NCBI RefSeq assembly: GCF_003626575.1
Contig: NZ_RBDY01000001.1
Location: 248,001-312,000, forward strand
Length of the DNA: 64,000 nucleotides
Reading direction: 5' to 3'
Source of the DNA: Streptomyces radicis
GTDB lineage: Bacteria > Actinomycetota > Actinomycetes > Streptomycetales > Streptomycetaceae
Position 1 is the first letter of the stretch; every line of letters begins with the position of its first letter. This document shows positions 50,627-62,965 of the stretch, in pieces. The notes below the pieces were generated by a model. It was not told where the DNA came from. It did no database searches and saw only the letters and a program-made list of their open reading frames with translations. The translations under genes and the position numbers were made by a program.

Positions 50627-53282
50627 AATCCGCCGCCGCTGGCTGAGCTTCTTCGAGGAGCGCGGGCACCTCGTCGTGCCCTCGGCGTCGCTGATCGCGG
50701 ACGACCCCACGCTGCTGCTCGTCCCCGCCGGGATGGTGCCGTTCAAGCCCTACTTCCTCGCCGAGGCACGGCCGCCCCACCCGCGCCTGGTCAGCGTGCA
50801 GAAGTGCGTGCGCACCCCCGACATCGAGGAGGTCGGCAAGACCACACGGCACGGCACGTTCTTCCAGATGTGCGGGAACTTCTCGTTCGGCGACTACTTC
50901 AAGGAGGGCGCGATCACGCTCGCCTGGGAGCTGCTGACCAGCTCCGTCGCCGACGGCGGCTACGGCCTCGACCCCGAGCGGCTGTGGATCACCGTCTACG
51001 AGCAGGACGACGAGGCCGAGCGGATCTGGCGCGACGTCGTCGGCGTCCCCGCCGAGCGCATCCAGCGCCTCGGGATGGGCCCCAACTTCTGGTCGATGGG
51101 CGTGCCGGGACCCTGCGGTCCCTGTTCCGAGATCAACTACGACCGCGGCCCCGAGTTCGGCCCCGAGGGCGGCCCCGCCGTCAACGAGGAGCGCTACGTC
51201 GAGCTGTGGAACCTCGTGTTCATGCAGTACGAGCGCGGCCCGGGCCAGGGCAAGGAGGACTACCCGATCCTCGGCGACCTCCCCGCCAAGAACATCGACA
51301 CCGGGCTCGGCCTCGAACGCCTCGCGATGGTCCTCCAGGGCGTCCAGAACATGTACGAGACGGACACCCTGCGCGTCGTCATCGACAAGGCGGGCGAGCT
51401 GACCGGCGTCCCCTACGGCAGGTCCGACGCCACCGACGTCTCGCTCCGCGTGGTCGCCGACCACATGCGCACCTCCGCCATGCTCATCGGCGACGGCGTC
51501 ACCCCGGGCAACGAGGGCCGCGGCTACGTCCTGCGCCGCATCATGCGCCGCGCCATCCGCAACATGCGGATCCTGGGCGCCACGGGACCCGTCGTCGCCG
51601 ACCTCGCCGACGTCGTGCTGACCACCATGGGCCGGCAGTACCCCGAGCTGCTCACCGACCGCCGCCGTATCGAAACGGTCGCGCTGGCCGAGGAGTCGGC
51701 GTTCCTCAAGACCCTCAAGGCGGGCACCAACATCCTGGACTCCGCCGTCACCGAGACGCGCGCCGCCGGGTCCACCGTGCTCCCTGGCGACAAGGCGTTC
51801 CTGCTCCACGACACCTGGGGCTTCCCGATCGACCTCACCCTCGAAATGGCCGCCGAGCAGGGCCTGTCCGTGGACGAGACGGGCTTTCGGCGGCTGATGA
51901 AGGAGCAGCGGGAGCGCGCCAAGGCCGACGCCCGCGCCAAGAAGCAGGGCCACGCCGACCTGTCCGCCTACCGGGCCGTCGCCGACGCCGCAGGGCCTTC
52001 GGAGTTCATCGGCTACACGCGGACCGCCGCCGAGTCCTCGGTGGTCGGGCTGCTGGTCGACGGCGCCTCGTCGCCCGCCGCCGTCGAGGGCGACGACGTC
52101 GAAGTGGTCCTCGACCGCACCCCGTTCTACGCCGAGGGCGGCGGCCAGCTGGCCGACACCGGGCGGATCAGGCTGGAGTCGGGGGCCGTTGTCGAGGTCC
52201 GCGACGTGCAGCAGCCGGTGCCCGGCGTCATCGTGCACAAGGGAGTCGTCCAGGTCGGCGAGGTGACGGTGGGCGCCGCCGCGCACTGCCACATCGACAT
52301 CCACCGCCGCCGCGCCATCGCCCGCGCCCACAGCGCCACGCACCTCACGCACCAGGCGCTGCGCGACGCCCTGGGCCCGACGGCCGCCCAGGCCGGGTCC
52401 GAGAACGCGCCGGGCCGCTTCCGTTTCGACTTCGGCTCGCCCGCCGCGGTGCCGGGCTCCGTGCTCGGCGATGTCGAGCAGAAGATCAACGAGGTGCTCG
52501 GCCGCGAGCTCGACGTCACCGCCGAGGTGATGTCGATGGACGAGGCCCGTAAGCAGGGCGCCATCGCGGAGTTCGGCGAGAAGTACGGCGACCGGGTCCG
52601 CGTGGTCACCATCGGCGACTACTCCAAGGAGCTGTGCGGCGGCACCCATGTGCACAACACCGCCCAGCTCGGCCTCGTCAAGCTGCTCGGCGAGTCCTCC
52701 ATCGGCTCGGGCGTGCGCCGCGTCGAGGCCCTCGTCGGCACCGACGCCTACCGCTTCCTGGCCCGCGAGCACGCCGTGGTCGCGCAGCTCACCGAGCTGG
52801 TCAAGGGCCGCCCCGAGGAGCTGCCCGAGCGGATCTCCGGGATGCTGAGCCGCCTGAAGGACGCCGAGAAGGAGATCGAGCGCTTCCGCGCCGAGAAGGT
52901 CCTCCAGGCCGCCGGCGGCATCGCCGCCGCCGCCCGCGACATCCACGGCGTCGCCCTGGCCAGCGGGCGCGTCCCCGACGGCACCACCGCCGACGACCTG
53001 CGCCGCCTCGTGCTCGACGTGCGAGGCAGGATCCAGGGCGACCGGGCCGCCGTGGTGGCGCTGTTCACCGTGGCGGGCGGGCGCCCGCTCACCGTCGTCG
53101 CCACCAACGAGGCGGCCAGGGAACGCGGTCTGAAGGCGGGCGACCTGGTCCGCGCCGCCGCCAAGGCACTCGGCGGCGGGGGCGGTGGCAAGCCCGACGT
53201 GGCCCAGGGCGGCGGGCAGGACCCCGCGGCCATCGACGACGCGCTGGCCGCCGTCGAGCGCCAGGTCGGGGACACCGCCTGA
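50613..53282 (+). CDS. alaS: alanyl-tRNA synthetase
   Basis: An 889-aa class II synthetase. It has the catalytic core at residues 1-250 ([51 protein letters not shown]). The editing domain holds the zinc ligands [11 protein letters not shown] and [13 protein letters not shown], and the C-Ala domain contains a Gly-rich stretch ([19 protein letters not shown]). Catalytic and editing motifs are intact. The ATG at 50613 lies inside the previous gene and follows AAAAGAGGA. It abuts ruvX. Confidence 0.95.
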   Translation: MESAEIRRRWLSFFEERGHLVVPSASLIADDPTLLLVPAGMVPFKPYFLAEARPPHPRLVSVQKCVRTPDIEEVGKTTRHGTFFQMCGNFSFGDYFKEGAITLAWELLTSSVADGGYGLDPERLWITVYEQDDEAERIWRDVVGVPAERIQRLGMGPNFWSMGVPGPCGPCSEINYDRGPEFGPEGGPAVNEERYVELWNLVFMQYERGPGQGKEDYPILGDLPAKNIDTGLGLERLAMVLQGVQNMYETDTLRVVIDKAGELTGVPYGRSDATDVSLRVVADHMRTSAMLIGDGVTPGNEGRGYVLRRIMRRAIRNMRILGATGPVVADLADVVLTTMGRQYPELLTDRRRIETVALAEESAFLKTLKAGTNILDSAVTETRAAGSTVLPGDKAFLLHDTWGFPIDLTLEMAAEQGLSVDETGFRRLMKEQRERAKADARAKKQGHADLSAYRAVADAAGPSEFIGYTRTAAESSVVGLLVDGASSPAAVEGDDVEVVLDRTPFYAEGGGQLADTGRIRLESGAVVEVRDVQQPVPGVIVHKGVVQVGEVTVGAAAHCHIDIHRRRAIARAHSATHLTHQALRDALGPTAAQAGSENAPGRFRFDFGSPAAVPGSVLGDVEQKINEVLGRELDVTAEVMSMDEARKQGAIAEFGEKYGDRVRVVTIGDYSKELCGGTHVHNTAQLGLVKLLGESSIGSGVRRVEALVGTDAYRFLAREHAVVAQLTELVKGRPEELPERISGMLSRLKDAEKEIERFRAEKVLQAAGGIAAAARDIHGVALASGRVPDGTTADDLRRLVLDVRGRIQGDRAAVVALFTVAGGRPLTVVATNEAARERGLKAGDLVRAAAKALGGGGGGKPDVAQGGGQDPAAIDDALAAVERQVGDTA

Positions 53283-53746
53283 TGCGACGCGGCAGGCGCC
53301 TCGGCGTCGACGTGGGCGAGGCCAGGATCGGGGTCGCCTCGTGCGACCCCGACGGGCTCATCGCCACCCCGGTGGAGACCGTGCCGGGGCGCGATGTCCC
53401 CGCCGCCAGGCGCCGCCTTGCCCAACTGGTCGCCGAGTACGAGCCGATCGAGGTCGTTGTCGGGCTGCCGCGCTCCCTCGGCGGCGGCGAGGGCCCGGCA
53501 GCGGCGCGGGTGCGGGCGTTCGCCGAACGGATCGCCCGCGATGTCGCGCCGGTCCGGGTCCGGCTGGTCGACGAGCGGCTGAGCACCGTCACCGCGACCC
53601 GCGGCATGCGCGCCTCGGGCGTCAAGGAGCGCAAGGGCAGATCGCGCGTCGATCAGGCGGCCGCGGTCGTCATCCTCCAGAGCGCCCTGGAGACGGAGCG
53701 GTCCTCGGGCCGCCCGCCGGGGCAGTGCGTCGAAGTGGTTGTCTGA
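53282..53746 (+). CDS. ruvX: RuvX/YqgF Holliday-junction resolvase-like protein
   Basis: A 154-aa RNase-H-fold nuclease. It has LGVDVGEARIGVASCDPDG with the first acidic residue, VVVGLPRSLGGGEGPAAARV, LVDERLSTVTATRGMR and the final Asp in RVDQAAAVVILQSAL. The family acts in 16S rRNA 5'-end processing and perhaps recombination. The start overlaps the alaS stop by 1 nt (TGATG). Confidence 0.9.
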   Translation: MRRGRRLGVDVGEARIGVASCDPDGLIATPVETVPGRDVPAARRRLAQLVAEYEPIEVVVGLPRSLGGGEGPAAARVRAFAERIARDVAPVRVRLVDERLSTVTATRGMRASGVKERKGRSRVDQAAAVVILQSALETERSSGRPPGQCVEVVV

Positions 53747-53832
53747 TCGCGATACGGTAACGTTCCGCGCGACAGGGCAGTGTTGTGGACTGCGGGGGAA
53801 AGCGGCTGCCGCCTTGCTTCACAAGGGGTTCG

Positions 53833-55572
53833 ATGACTGAGTATGGCCGGAGTCCCGGCTCCGAACCGTGGCACCCCGACGACCCGCTCTACGGAGAGCA
53901 GAACTGGTCGGGCGGGTACGACGGCACGGGTGGCCAGTCCGCGCGGAGCGACGGCTGGCAGGAGGGGTACGGCGACCAGGCGCAGTATCCGCAAGCGCAG
54001 TACTACCCCGGGCAGCAGGCGGAGCAGGGCGGCTGGAACGCGGGCGACCCCTACTACGGATCGGGCCAGTACCCGCACCAGGCCCACCACCCCCAGCAGC
54101 CGCACCCCCAGCAGGGGGGCTATGGCACCGGTGAGTTCCAGCAGCCTTACGGCACACAGGAGATGTACCTCCAGCAGGACCCGCACGGGCAGCAGCACCC
54201 CCAGCATCCGCAGCACCCCCAGCATCCGCAGCACTCCCACCATCCGCAGCACCCCCAGCACCCCCAGCAGGCCCAGCAGCCGTACCAGACACAGGCGATG
54301 CCCCAGCGGCAGATGCCGCCGCAGGGCATGCCGCGCCAGCAGGGGGGTCAAGGCCCGGGCGGCGCCGCGCCCGGCGGCCCCTACGACGACCTGGCGGGCC
54401 CCGACCCGGAGACGGGCTGGGATCCAGGACCCGACCAGGGCGAACGGGACTTCTTCACCCGCGACGACGACGATGACGACGCCGACCGCGACGCCCCCAC
54501 GCGTTCGGGCCGCCGCGGCGACCGCCCCAAGAAGCGGCGCGCGGGCTGCGGCTGCGTCGCGATCGCGCTCGTCGTCGTGGGCGGCCTCGGCGGCGTCGCG
54601 TGGTACGGCTACGGCTTCTACCAGGATCGTTTCGGCGCCGCCCCGGACTACGCGGGCGAGGGTTCCGGCGAGGTCCAGATCGAGATCCCCGAGGGCTCAT
54701 CCGTCTCCGCCATCGGCAACATCCTCAGGGAGGCGGGCGTGGTCAGGAGCCATGACGCGTTCGTCGAAGCCGCGGGCGACGACGGCCAGTTGATCCAGGC
54801 GGGCATCTACACCCTGCGCGAGCAGATGTCGGCCGAGTCCGCCGTCGCGCTGCTCCTCGACCCCGCGTCATCCGCCGCCAACACCCTCATCATTCCCGAG
54901 GGCGAGCGCGCCTCCGACATCTACGCCATGATCGACGCGCAGTTGGGCCTCGAGGAGGGCGCGACCGCCGAGGTCGCCGAGACCGCGGACATCGGGCTGC
55001 CCGAGTGGGCCGAGGGCGACCCGGAGGGCTTCCTCTTCCCCGCGCGGTACGACGTGGGCGAGGAGACCACGCCCGAGCAGCTGCTGTCGCGCATGGTCGA
55101 CCGCGCCGAGAACGAGTTCGCCGAGATCGACCTGGAGGGCCAGGCGGCCGAGCTCGACCGCTCCCCGCGCGAGATCGTCATCATCGCCTCGCTCATCCAG
55201 GCCGAGGCGCAGGAGGACGAGGAGTTCGGCCAGGTCTCGCAGGTCATCTACAACCGGCTCGAGCTGCCGATGCTGTTGCAGTTCGACTCGACGATCAACT
55301 ACGCGCTCAACCGCGACACCCTCGAGGTCTCCTACGAGGACACCGAGCTCGACTCCCCCTACAACACCTACCAGGTGCAGGGACTTCCGCCGGGCCCCAT
55401 CGACAACCCAGGGCACCAGGCGCTCGAAGCGGCGCTCAACCCCACCCAAGGCGACTGGCTGTACTTCGTGACCGTCCGCCCCGGCGACACCCGGTTCACC
55501 GCCGACCACGCCGAACACGAGCAGAACGTCGAGGAGTTCAACGCCGCCCAGGCCGAGGGGGGGGACGGCTGA
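53833..55572 (+). CDS. mltG: endolytic murein transglycosylase MltG (YceG)
   Basis: A 579-aa membrane enzyme that cuts nascent peptidoglycan strands. The first 240 residues are cytoplasmic and low-complexity (Gln, Pro, His, Gly, Tyr), with a His-Pro-Gln repeat coded at about 54192-54270. A basic stop precedes one membrane helix (CVAIALVVVGGLGGVAWYGYGF). The outer part has a LysM-like region and the YceG core: IIIASLIQAEAQEDEEFGQVSQVIYNRL with the catalytic Glu, QFDSTINYAL and YNTYQVQGLPPGPIDNPG. The ATG at 53833 follows AAGGGG. It overlaps aroE by 1 nt. Confidence 0.92.
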   Translation: MTEYGRSPGSEPWHPDDPLYGEQNWSGGYDGTGGQSARSDGWQEGYGDQAQYPQAQYYPGQQAEQGGWNAGDPYYGSGQYPHQAHHPQQPHPQQGGYGTGEFQQPYGTQEMYLQQDPHGQQHPQHPQHPQHPQHSHHPQHPQHPQQAQQPYQTQAMPQRQMPPQGMPRQQGGQGPGGAAPGGPYDDLAGPDPETGWDPGPDQGERDFFTRDDDDDDADRDAPTRSGRRGDRPKKRRAGCGCVAIALVVVGGLGGVAWYGYGFYQDRFGAAPDYAGEGSGEVQIEIPEGSSVSAIGNILREAGVVRSHDAFVEAAGDDGQLIQAGIYTLREQMSAESAVALLLDPASSAANTLIIPEGERASDIYAMIDAQLGLEEGATAEVAETADIGLPEWAEGDPEGFLFPARYDVGEETTPEQLLSRMVDRAENEFAEIDLEGQAAELDRSPREIVIIASLIQAEAQEDEEFGQVSQVIYNRLELPMLLQFDSTINYALNRDTLEVSYEDTELDSPYNTYQVQGLPPGPIDNPGHQALEAALNPTQGDWLYFVTVRPGDTRFTADHAEHEQNVEEFNAAQAEGGDG

Positions 55573-56408
55573 TGGGAGACCCACCGGCGGACCGGCACGC
55601 CGCGGTCATCGGCTCGCCCATCGCGCACTCGCTCTCCCCGGTCCTGCACCGGGCCGCCTACCGCGCGCTCGACCTGGAGACGTGGGACTACGGGCGTTTC
55701 GAGGTGGACGAGAAGGGCCTGCCGGGATTCCTCGAAGGGCTGGGGCCCGGCTGGGCGGGGCTCTCGCTGACCATGCCGCTCAAGCGGGCCGTGCTCCCGC
55801 TGCTCGACGACATCACCGAGACCGCCGCGTCCGTCGAGGCCGCCAACACCGTGGTCTTCACCGACGACGGGCGGCGCCACGGCGACAACACCGACGTCCC
55901 CGGCATGGTCCAGGCCCTCCGCGAGCGGGGCGTGACCGAGGTGGAGAGCGCCGCGATCCTGGGCGCGGGCGCCACCGCGGCCTCGGCCGTCGCCGCGCTC
56001 GACCAGGTCTGCACCGGCCACATCACCGCCTATGTGCGCAGCGACGACCGCGCCCGCGAGATGCGCGGCTGGGGCGAGCGCCTCGGCGTCCCGGTGCGCA
56101 CCGCCGCGTGGTCCGAGGCCGAACGCGCCCTGACCGAGCCCCTGGTGATCGCCACCACCCCGGCCGGCGCCACGGACCGCCTCGCGGGCGCGGTGCCCGA
56201 CCACCCCGGCGTCCTGTTCGACGTGCTCTACGACCCCTGGCCCACCGCGTTGGCGGGCGCCTGGACCCACAGGCGCGGCCATGTCATCGGCGGCCTCGAC
56301 CTCCTGGTGCACCAGGCCGTGCTCCAGGTCGAGGCGATGACCGGCATCGCCCCCGCGCCCGTCAGGCAGATGCGCGCGGCGGGCCGCGCCGCCCTCGCCG
56401 CCCGCTGA
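55572..56408 (+). CDS. aroE: shikimate dehydrogenase
   Basis: A 278-aa enzyme reducing 3-dehydroshikimate with NADPH. It has AVIGSPIAHSLSPVLHRAAY (shikimate site), GLSLTMPLKRAVLPLL with the catalytic Lys, and GDNTDVPGMV. The NADPH fold contains AILGAGATAASAVAAL, and VIGGLDLLVHQA lies near the end. It is the first of five shikimate genes, overlapping mltG upstream, and is followed by its own terminator. Confidence 0.92.
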   Translation: MGDPPADRHAAVIGSPIAHSLSPVLHRAAYRALDLETWDYGRFEVDEKGLPGFLEGLGPGWAGLSLTMPLKRAVLPLLDDITETAASVEAANTVVFTDDGRRHGDNTDVPGMVQALRERGVTEVESAAILGAGATAASAVAALDQVCTGHITAYVRSDDRAREMRGWGERLGVPVRTAAWSEAERALTEPLVIATTPAGATDRLAGAVPDHPGVLFDVLYDPWPTALAGAWTHRRGHVIGGLDLLVHQAVLQVEAMTGIAPAPVRQMRAAGRAALAAR

Positions 56409-56413
56409 GCGGC

Positions 56414-56441
56414 CCCGCCGTCTCGCGACGCAGACGGCGGG
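56414..56441. terminator. terminator between aroE and aroC
   Basis: A perfect 10-bp stem, CCCGCCGTCT with AGACGGCGGG, and an 8-nt loop start 5 nt after the aroE stop. Confidence 0.7.
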
Positions 56442-56463
56442 CGGGCGCCACGCGCGGACGTGG

Positions 56464-56469
56464 CAGGAT
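56464..56469 (+). promoter_or_regulatory. possible -10 element of aroCKBQ
   Basis: CAGGAT lies 45 nt before aroC and directly behind the aroE terminator, the expected place for the aroC promoter. The first base departs from TANNNT. Confidence 0.35.
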
Positions 56470-56513
56470 CGGCGGTGGTACACCGCCAGGTCGAGGAACC
56501 CTAAGGAGCACCG

Positions 56514-57694
56514 TTGAGCAGGCTGCGCTGGCTGACAGCGGGAGAGTCGCACGGACCGGCCCTGGTGGCCACGCTTGAGGGGCTGCCCGCGGGGGTCCCG
56601 ATCACCACCGACATGGTGGCGGACGCCCTGGCGCGGCGCCGGCTCGGCTATGGCCGCGGCGCCAGGATGAAGTTCGAGCGCGACGAGGTCACGTTCCTCG
56701 GCGGCGTCCGGCACGGCCTCACCCTCGGCTCGCCCGTGGCCGTCATGGTCGGCAACACCGAGTGGCCCAAGTGGGAGCAGGTCATGGCCGCCGACCCGGT
56801 GCCCGACGAGGTGCTCGCCGGGCTCGCGAGGAACGCCCCGCTGACCCGCCCGCGCCCCGGCCACGCCGACCTGGCGGGCATGCAGAAGTACGGCGTGAAC
56901 GACGCCAGGCCCATCCTGGAGCGGGCCTCCGCGCGCGAGACGGCCGCCCGCGTCGCCCTCGGCACCGTCGCCCGCTCGTATCTCCGCGAGACCGCGGGCG
57001 TCGAGATCGTCTCGCACGTCGTGGAGTTGGGCGGCGCGGCGGCCCCCCGCGGCCTGCTGCCCCGCCCCGAGGACACCGCGCGGCTCGACGCCGACCCGGT
57101 GCGCTGCCTCGACCCCGAGGCGAGCGAGGCGATGGTGGCCGAGATCGACCAGGCGCACAAGGACGGCGACACCCTCGGCGGCGTCGTCGAGGTGGTCGCC
57201 CACGGCGTGCCGGTGGGTCTGGGCTCGCACGTCCACTGGGACCGCCGCCTCGACGCCCGCCTCGCCGGGGCGCTCATGGGCATCCAGGCCATCAAGGGCG
57301 TCGAGTTGGGCGACGGCTTCGGCCTGGCCCGCGTCCCCGGCTCGCTCGCGCACGACGAGATCGTGCCGGGCCCCGACGGCGTCCGCCGCGCCTCGGGGCG
57401 CTCGGGCGGCACCGAAGGCGGCCTGTCCACGGGCGAGTCGCTGCGCGTGCGCGCCGCGATGAAGCCCATCGCCACGGTGCCGAGGGCGCTGGCCACGGTG
57501 GACGTCGCGACCGGTGAGACGACGCGCGCGCACCACCAGCGTTCCGACGTGTGCGCCGTCCCGGCCGCCGGGATCGTCGCCGAGGCGATGGTCGCGCTCG
57601 TGCTCGCGGACGCCGTCGCCGAGAAGTTCGGCGGGGACAACGTGGTCGAGACCCGCCGCAACGTGACCGGCTTCCTCGACCACCTGGAGATCCG

Positions 57695-57698
<4 letters not shown>
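56514..57698 (+). CDS. aroC: chorismate synthase
   Basis: A 394-aa FMN-dependent enzyme making chorismate from EPSP. It has [39 protein letters not shown], the basic stretch [29 protein letters not shown] and [17 protein letters not shown]. The TTG at 56514 has AAGGAG 7 nt upstream. It overlaps aroK by 4 nt. Confidence 0.95.
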
Positions 57699-59780
<2,082 letters not shown>

Positions 59781-59915
59781 AGCAGCCCCGGGCGGCACTG
59801 TCCGGGCTCCCCATGCGTTCACGACAACGAAAGGCCCGACCGGTACGGTGTGTCAGGCCCGAAGGGACGCACGAGCGGCCGCGCCGTGCGCTGAGATGAC
59901 GGACATGGGGATCGG

Positions 59916-60611
59916 ATGCAACAGCCCGGTGGGATGCCCGTGCCACCCCCGGCTCCGCTCGACGGGGGGACGAGCGGGTACCTCAAGCTGCCGCCCGGCG
60001 GGGTGGTGCCCGCGCCGACCCCGGCGCCGGGCGCCGCGGCGCCCGACATCGCGCACGCCGGGGTGGCGGTGCTGCTGATCGGCCCGGCGGGGGCGGGCAA
60101 GACGACGGTGGCGAGGTTCTGGGCCGAGCGCAGACCCGTGCCCACGGCCCACATCAGCCTGGACGACGTGCGCGAGTGGGTGCGTTCAGGGTTCGCCGAC
60201 CCCCGATCGGGCTGGGACGACCGCTCCGAGGCCCAGTACCGCCTCGCGCGGCGCACATGCGGCTTCGCCGCACGGAACTTCCTGGCCAACGGCATCTCCT
60301 GCGTCCTCGACGACGCCGTCTTCCCCGACCGCCCGGCCGTGGGCCTCGGCGGCTGGAAGCGCCATGTGGGCCCCGGGCTCATCCCGATCGTGCTGCTGCC
60401 AGGGCTCGATGTCGTCCTCGAGCGGAACGCCGCGCGCACCGGCACCCGGCGCCTCTCCGACGAGGAGGTGGCCACGATCCATGGCCGCATGGCCGGGTGG
60501 TACGGCTCGGGCCTGCCCATCATCGACAACTCCCGGCACGACGTGGCGACCACCGCGAGGATGCTGGACGACGCGGTCGCCCGGAGCCTGTCCCACCCGC
60601 CGCAGTGGTGA
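59916..60611 (+). CDS. P-loop ATPase/kinase-like protein
   Basis: A 231-aa protein. A Pro-rich N-terminal 45 residues precede a P-loop (LLIGPAGAGKTTVARFWAER). SLDDVREWVRSG and a helical acceptor part with LDVVLERNAARTGTRRLSDEEV follow. The pattern resembles gluconate-kinase or zeta-toxin-type small-molecule kinases. The substrate is unknown. The ATG at 59916 follows GGGGAT with poor SD character. It lies between aroQ and the M24 gene. Confidence 0.75.
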   Translation: MQQPGGMPVPPPAPLDGGTSGYLKLPPGGVVPAPTPAPGAAAPDIAHAGVAVLLIGPAGAGKTTVARFWAERRPVPTAHISLDDVREWVRSGFADPRSGWDDRSEAQYRLARRTCGFAARNFLANGISCVLDDAVFPDRPAVGLGGWKRHVGPGLIPIVLLPGLDVVLERNAARTGTRRLSDEEVATIHGRMAGWYGSGLPIIDNSRHDVATTARMLDDAVARSLSHPPQW

Positions 60612-60664
60612 CCCGTCGCGCTCGTCCGGACGTGTTCAGGCGGCCGAAGAGGGGCGGGCCCGCA

Positions 60665-60670
60665 TAGGCT
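60665..60670 (+). promoter_or_regulatory. -10 element for leaderless M24-like gene
   Basis: TAGGCT ends 6 nt before the ATG at 60677. No SD is present. Confidence 0.6.
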
Positions 60671-60676
60671 CGGTCC

Positions 60677-61792
60677 ATGTCCGAGGTTCACGCGGCCCGA
60701 AGGTCACGGCTGCGGGCCCGCTGCTCGCCAGCGGGTGGCAGCGTGGCCGCCCTCGTCTCCCTGCCGGCCAACGTCCGCTACCTGGCCGGCTCCGTCCCCG
60801 AGGGGGCCGTGCTGCTCGTGGGCCCCTCGGGCGAGGACGTGCTGCTCGGCCACTGGGACCACGGCGGCGACCCCGCGGGCCCGCTGCCCGCCGAGGACCA
60901 GGGCCTGCGCATCGCGCCCCTGGGCGGTGAGGCCGACCCCGCGGTGGCCGCCGCCGAGCTGGCCGCCGAGGGCGGCGCCGACACCCTGGCCGTCGAGGAG
61001 CACCACCTGACCGTCGCCCGCCATCGGGCCGTCGCGGCCGGTGCCGTCGGGGTCAGGCTCGTCGACCTGGAGTGCGCGGTGGAGCGGCAGCGGCTGGTGA
61101 AGGACGAGGAGGAGATCGCGGCGCTGCGGGTGGCCGCCGAGATCACCGACAGGGCGCTGGGGGAGCTGCTCGAGTCGATCCTGGTGGGCCGCACCGAGCG
61201 CCATCTCGCGCTGGAGCTCGAACGCCGCCTGGTGGACCACGGCGCGGACGGCCCGGCGTTCCCCACCTCGGTGGCCACCGGCAGCCACTCGGGCCTGGCC
61301 GGGCACCGGCCCACGGACCGGCGGGTGGAGGAGGGCGACTTCCTGACCGTGTGCCTCGGCGCCCGCTTCCGCGGGTACCGCTGCCGGATCGGGCGGACGT
61401 TCGTCATCGGGACCAGCCCCGACGACTGGCAGATCGAGCTGTACGAGGTGGTCTTCGCCGCTCAGCGGGCCGCGCGGGAGGCGTTGACCCCGGGCGCGGA
61501 GTACGCGGCCGTCGACCGGGCCGCGCGGGACGTGCTCGACGCCGCGGGGCACGGCACGGCGCTCGGCCCGGTGACCGGGCGCGGGGTCGGCCTGGAAATC
61601 GGGGAGGACCCTCGGTTGTCCCCGGCGGCCATGGGTAGACTGGGCCCTTGCGTGCCGGTCACCGTCGAGCCGGGGGTGCATCTTCCAGGCCGGGGTGGTG
61701 TCCGGATCGATGACACGCTGGTCGTCCGCTCACCGGCGGACGGCGGACCCGAGCTACTCACCATCACGACCAAGGAACTCCTCGCCCTGTAG
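60677..61792 (+). CDS. M24 (aminopeptidase P-like) fold protein with altered metal site
   Basis: A 371-aa protein with the creatinase-type N-domain ([20 protein letters not shown]) and a pita-bread C-domain ([58 protein letters not shown]). Active M24 enzymes bind two metals with Asp, Asp, His, Glu and Glu. Here the first Asp is Cys (TVCLG), the second is Arg (CRIGRT), the His is Arg (TGRGVGL), the first Glu is kept (VEPGV) and the last is Asp (RIDDT). A normal peptidase seems unlikely; a binding or regulatory role is possible. It precedes efp, as pepP often does. The start is leaderless. Confidence 0.85.
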   Translation: MSEVHAARRSRLRARCSPAGGSVAALVSLPANVRYLAGSVPEGAVLLVGPSGEDVLLGHWDHGGDPAGPLPAEDQGLRIAPLGGEADPAVAAAELAAEGGADTLAVEEHHLTVARHRAVAAGAVGVRLVDLECAVERQRLVKDEEEIAALRVAAEITDRALGELLESILVGRTERHLALELERRLVDHGADGPAFPTSVATGSHSGLAGHRPTDRRVEEGDFLTVCLGARFRGYRCRIGRTFVIGTSPDDWQIELYEVVFAAQRAAREALTPGAEYAAVDRAARDVLDAAGHGTALGPVTGRGVGLEIGEDPRLSPAAMGRLGPCVPVTVEPGVHLPGRGGVRIDDTLVVRSPADGGPELLTITTKELLAL

Positions 61793-61857
61793 CCCTGCCC
61801 GGGTGGCCGGGGGGCCTCGGTCACCGCAAGCAGCAGTCGGTAGGAGAATCCGCAACC

Positions 61858-62424
61858 GTGGCCACCACCAACGACCTCAAGAACGGCATGGTGCTCAAGC
61901 TCGACGGGGGCCAGCTGTGGTCCGTCGTCGAGTTCCAGCACGTCAAGCCCGGCAAGGGCGGCGCTTTCGTGCGCACCAAGCTCAAGAACGTACTCTCCGG
62001 CAAGGTGGTCGACCGGACCTTCAACGCCGGCACCAAGGTGGACACCGCCACCGTGGACCGGCGGGGCATGCAGTTCTCCTACAAGGACGGCAGCGACTTC
62101 GTGTTCATGGACACGGAGACCTACGACCAGCTGCACATCACGCCCGAGACCGTGGGCGAGGCCGCCAACTACCTGCTGGAGGGCCAGGACTGCACGGTCG
62201 CCATCCACGAGGAGAACCCCCTCTTCGTGGAGCTGCCCGCCGCCGTCGAGCTGGTCATCGAGTACACCGAGCCCGGCGTCCAGGGCGACCGCTCGACCGG
62301 TGGCACCAAGCCCGCGAGGCTGGAGACCGGGTACGAGATCGGCGTGCCGCTGTTCATCACGACCGGCGAGAAGATCAAGGTCGACACCCGCTCCGGCGAA
62401 TACCTCGGCCGGGTGAACAGCTAA
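61858..62424 (+). CDS. efp: translation elongation factor P
   Basis: A 188-aa factor that rescues ribosomes stalled on poly-Pro, useful given the Pro-rich proteins coded here. It has [20 protein letters not shown] and [17 protein letters not shown] (tip loop with Lys) at the start and [20 protein letters not shown] at the end. GTG start with GTAGGAGA about 7 nt upstream. nusB follows 2 nt later. Confidence 0.95.
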   Translation: MATTNDLKNGMVLKLDGGQLWSVVEFQHVKPGKGGAFVRTKLKNVLSGKVVDRTFNAGTKVDTATVDRRGMQFSYKDGSDFVFMDTETYDQLHITPETVGEAANYLLEGQDCTVAIHEENPLFVELPAAVELVIEYTEPGVQGDRSTGGTKPARLETGYEIGVPLFITTGEKIKVDTRSGEYLGRVNS

Positions 62425-62426
62425 CC

Positions 62427-62852
62427 GTGGCTGCCCGCAGCAAGGCCCGCAAACGTGCCCTGCAAATCCTCTTCGAGGCCGACCAGCGCGGCGTGCCCGC
62501 CACCGACGTCCTCGCCGACTGGGCCAGGCTGGCCCTCACCGACGACCGGCAGCCCCGGGTCAGCGACTTCACCCGCGAGCTGGTCGAGGGCTACGCCGGG
62601 CACGCCGGGCGCATCGACGAGCTGATCGCCCAGTACACCGTCAGCTGGCCGATCGACCGCATGCCGGTCGTCGACCGCAACATTCTGCGGCTCGCCACCT
62701 TCGAGCTGATCTGGCAGGACGAGACGCCCGACGCCGTGGTCCTCGACGAGGCGGTGCAGCTGGCCAAGGAGTTCTCCACGGACGACTCACCGGCCTTCGT
62801 CAACGGCCTGCTCGGCCGCCTGAAGGACCTGAAGCCGACGCTTCGCCGCTGA
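62427..62852 (+). CDS. nusB: transcription antitermination protein NusB
   Basis: A 141-aa all-helical RNA-binding protein of the rRNA antitermination complex. It has SKARKRALQILFEADQRG, WPIDRMPVVDRNILRLATFEL and LDEAVQLAKEFSTDDSPAFV. The GTG at 62427 lies 2 nt behind the efp stop, so translation is coupled. A strong terminator follows. Confidence 0.93.
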   Translation: MAARSKARKRALQILFEADQRGVPATDVLADWARLALTDDRQPRVSDFTRELVEGYAGHAGRIDELIAQYTVSWPIDRMPVVDRNILRLATFELIWQDETPDAVVLDEAVQLAKEFSTDDSPAFVNGLLGRLKDLKPTLRR

Positions 62853-62906
62853 GCCGTGCCGCTGACCTGAGCCGCTGACGCGCGACGCCAGGGAGTCGGC
62901 TCCCAC

Positions 62907-62943
62907 GAGGGGGTGGCGGGCCGCACCGGCCCGTCACCCCCTC
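62907..62943. terminator. bidirectional terminator between nusB and bldD
   Basis: A 16-bp stem with one G-U pair (GAGGGGGTGGCGGGCC with GGCCCGTCACCCCCTC) and a 5-nt loop stands between the converging nusB and bldD genes. Confidence 0.85.
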
Positions 62944-62965
62944 GGCCGCTCTGGGCGAGGACGCC

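Noticed and set aside
54190..54275. CRISPR-like short repeats
   Set aside because: These codons encode the His-Pro-Gln run of MltG inside a real frame; there are no spacers.
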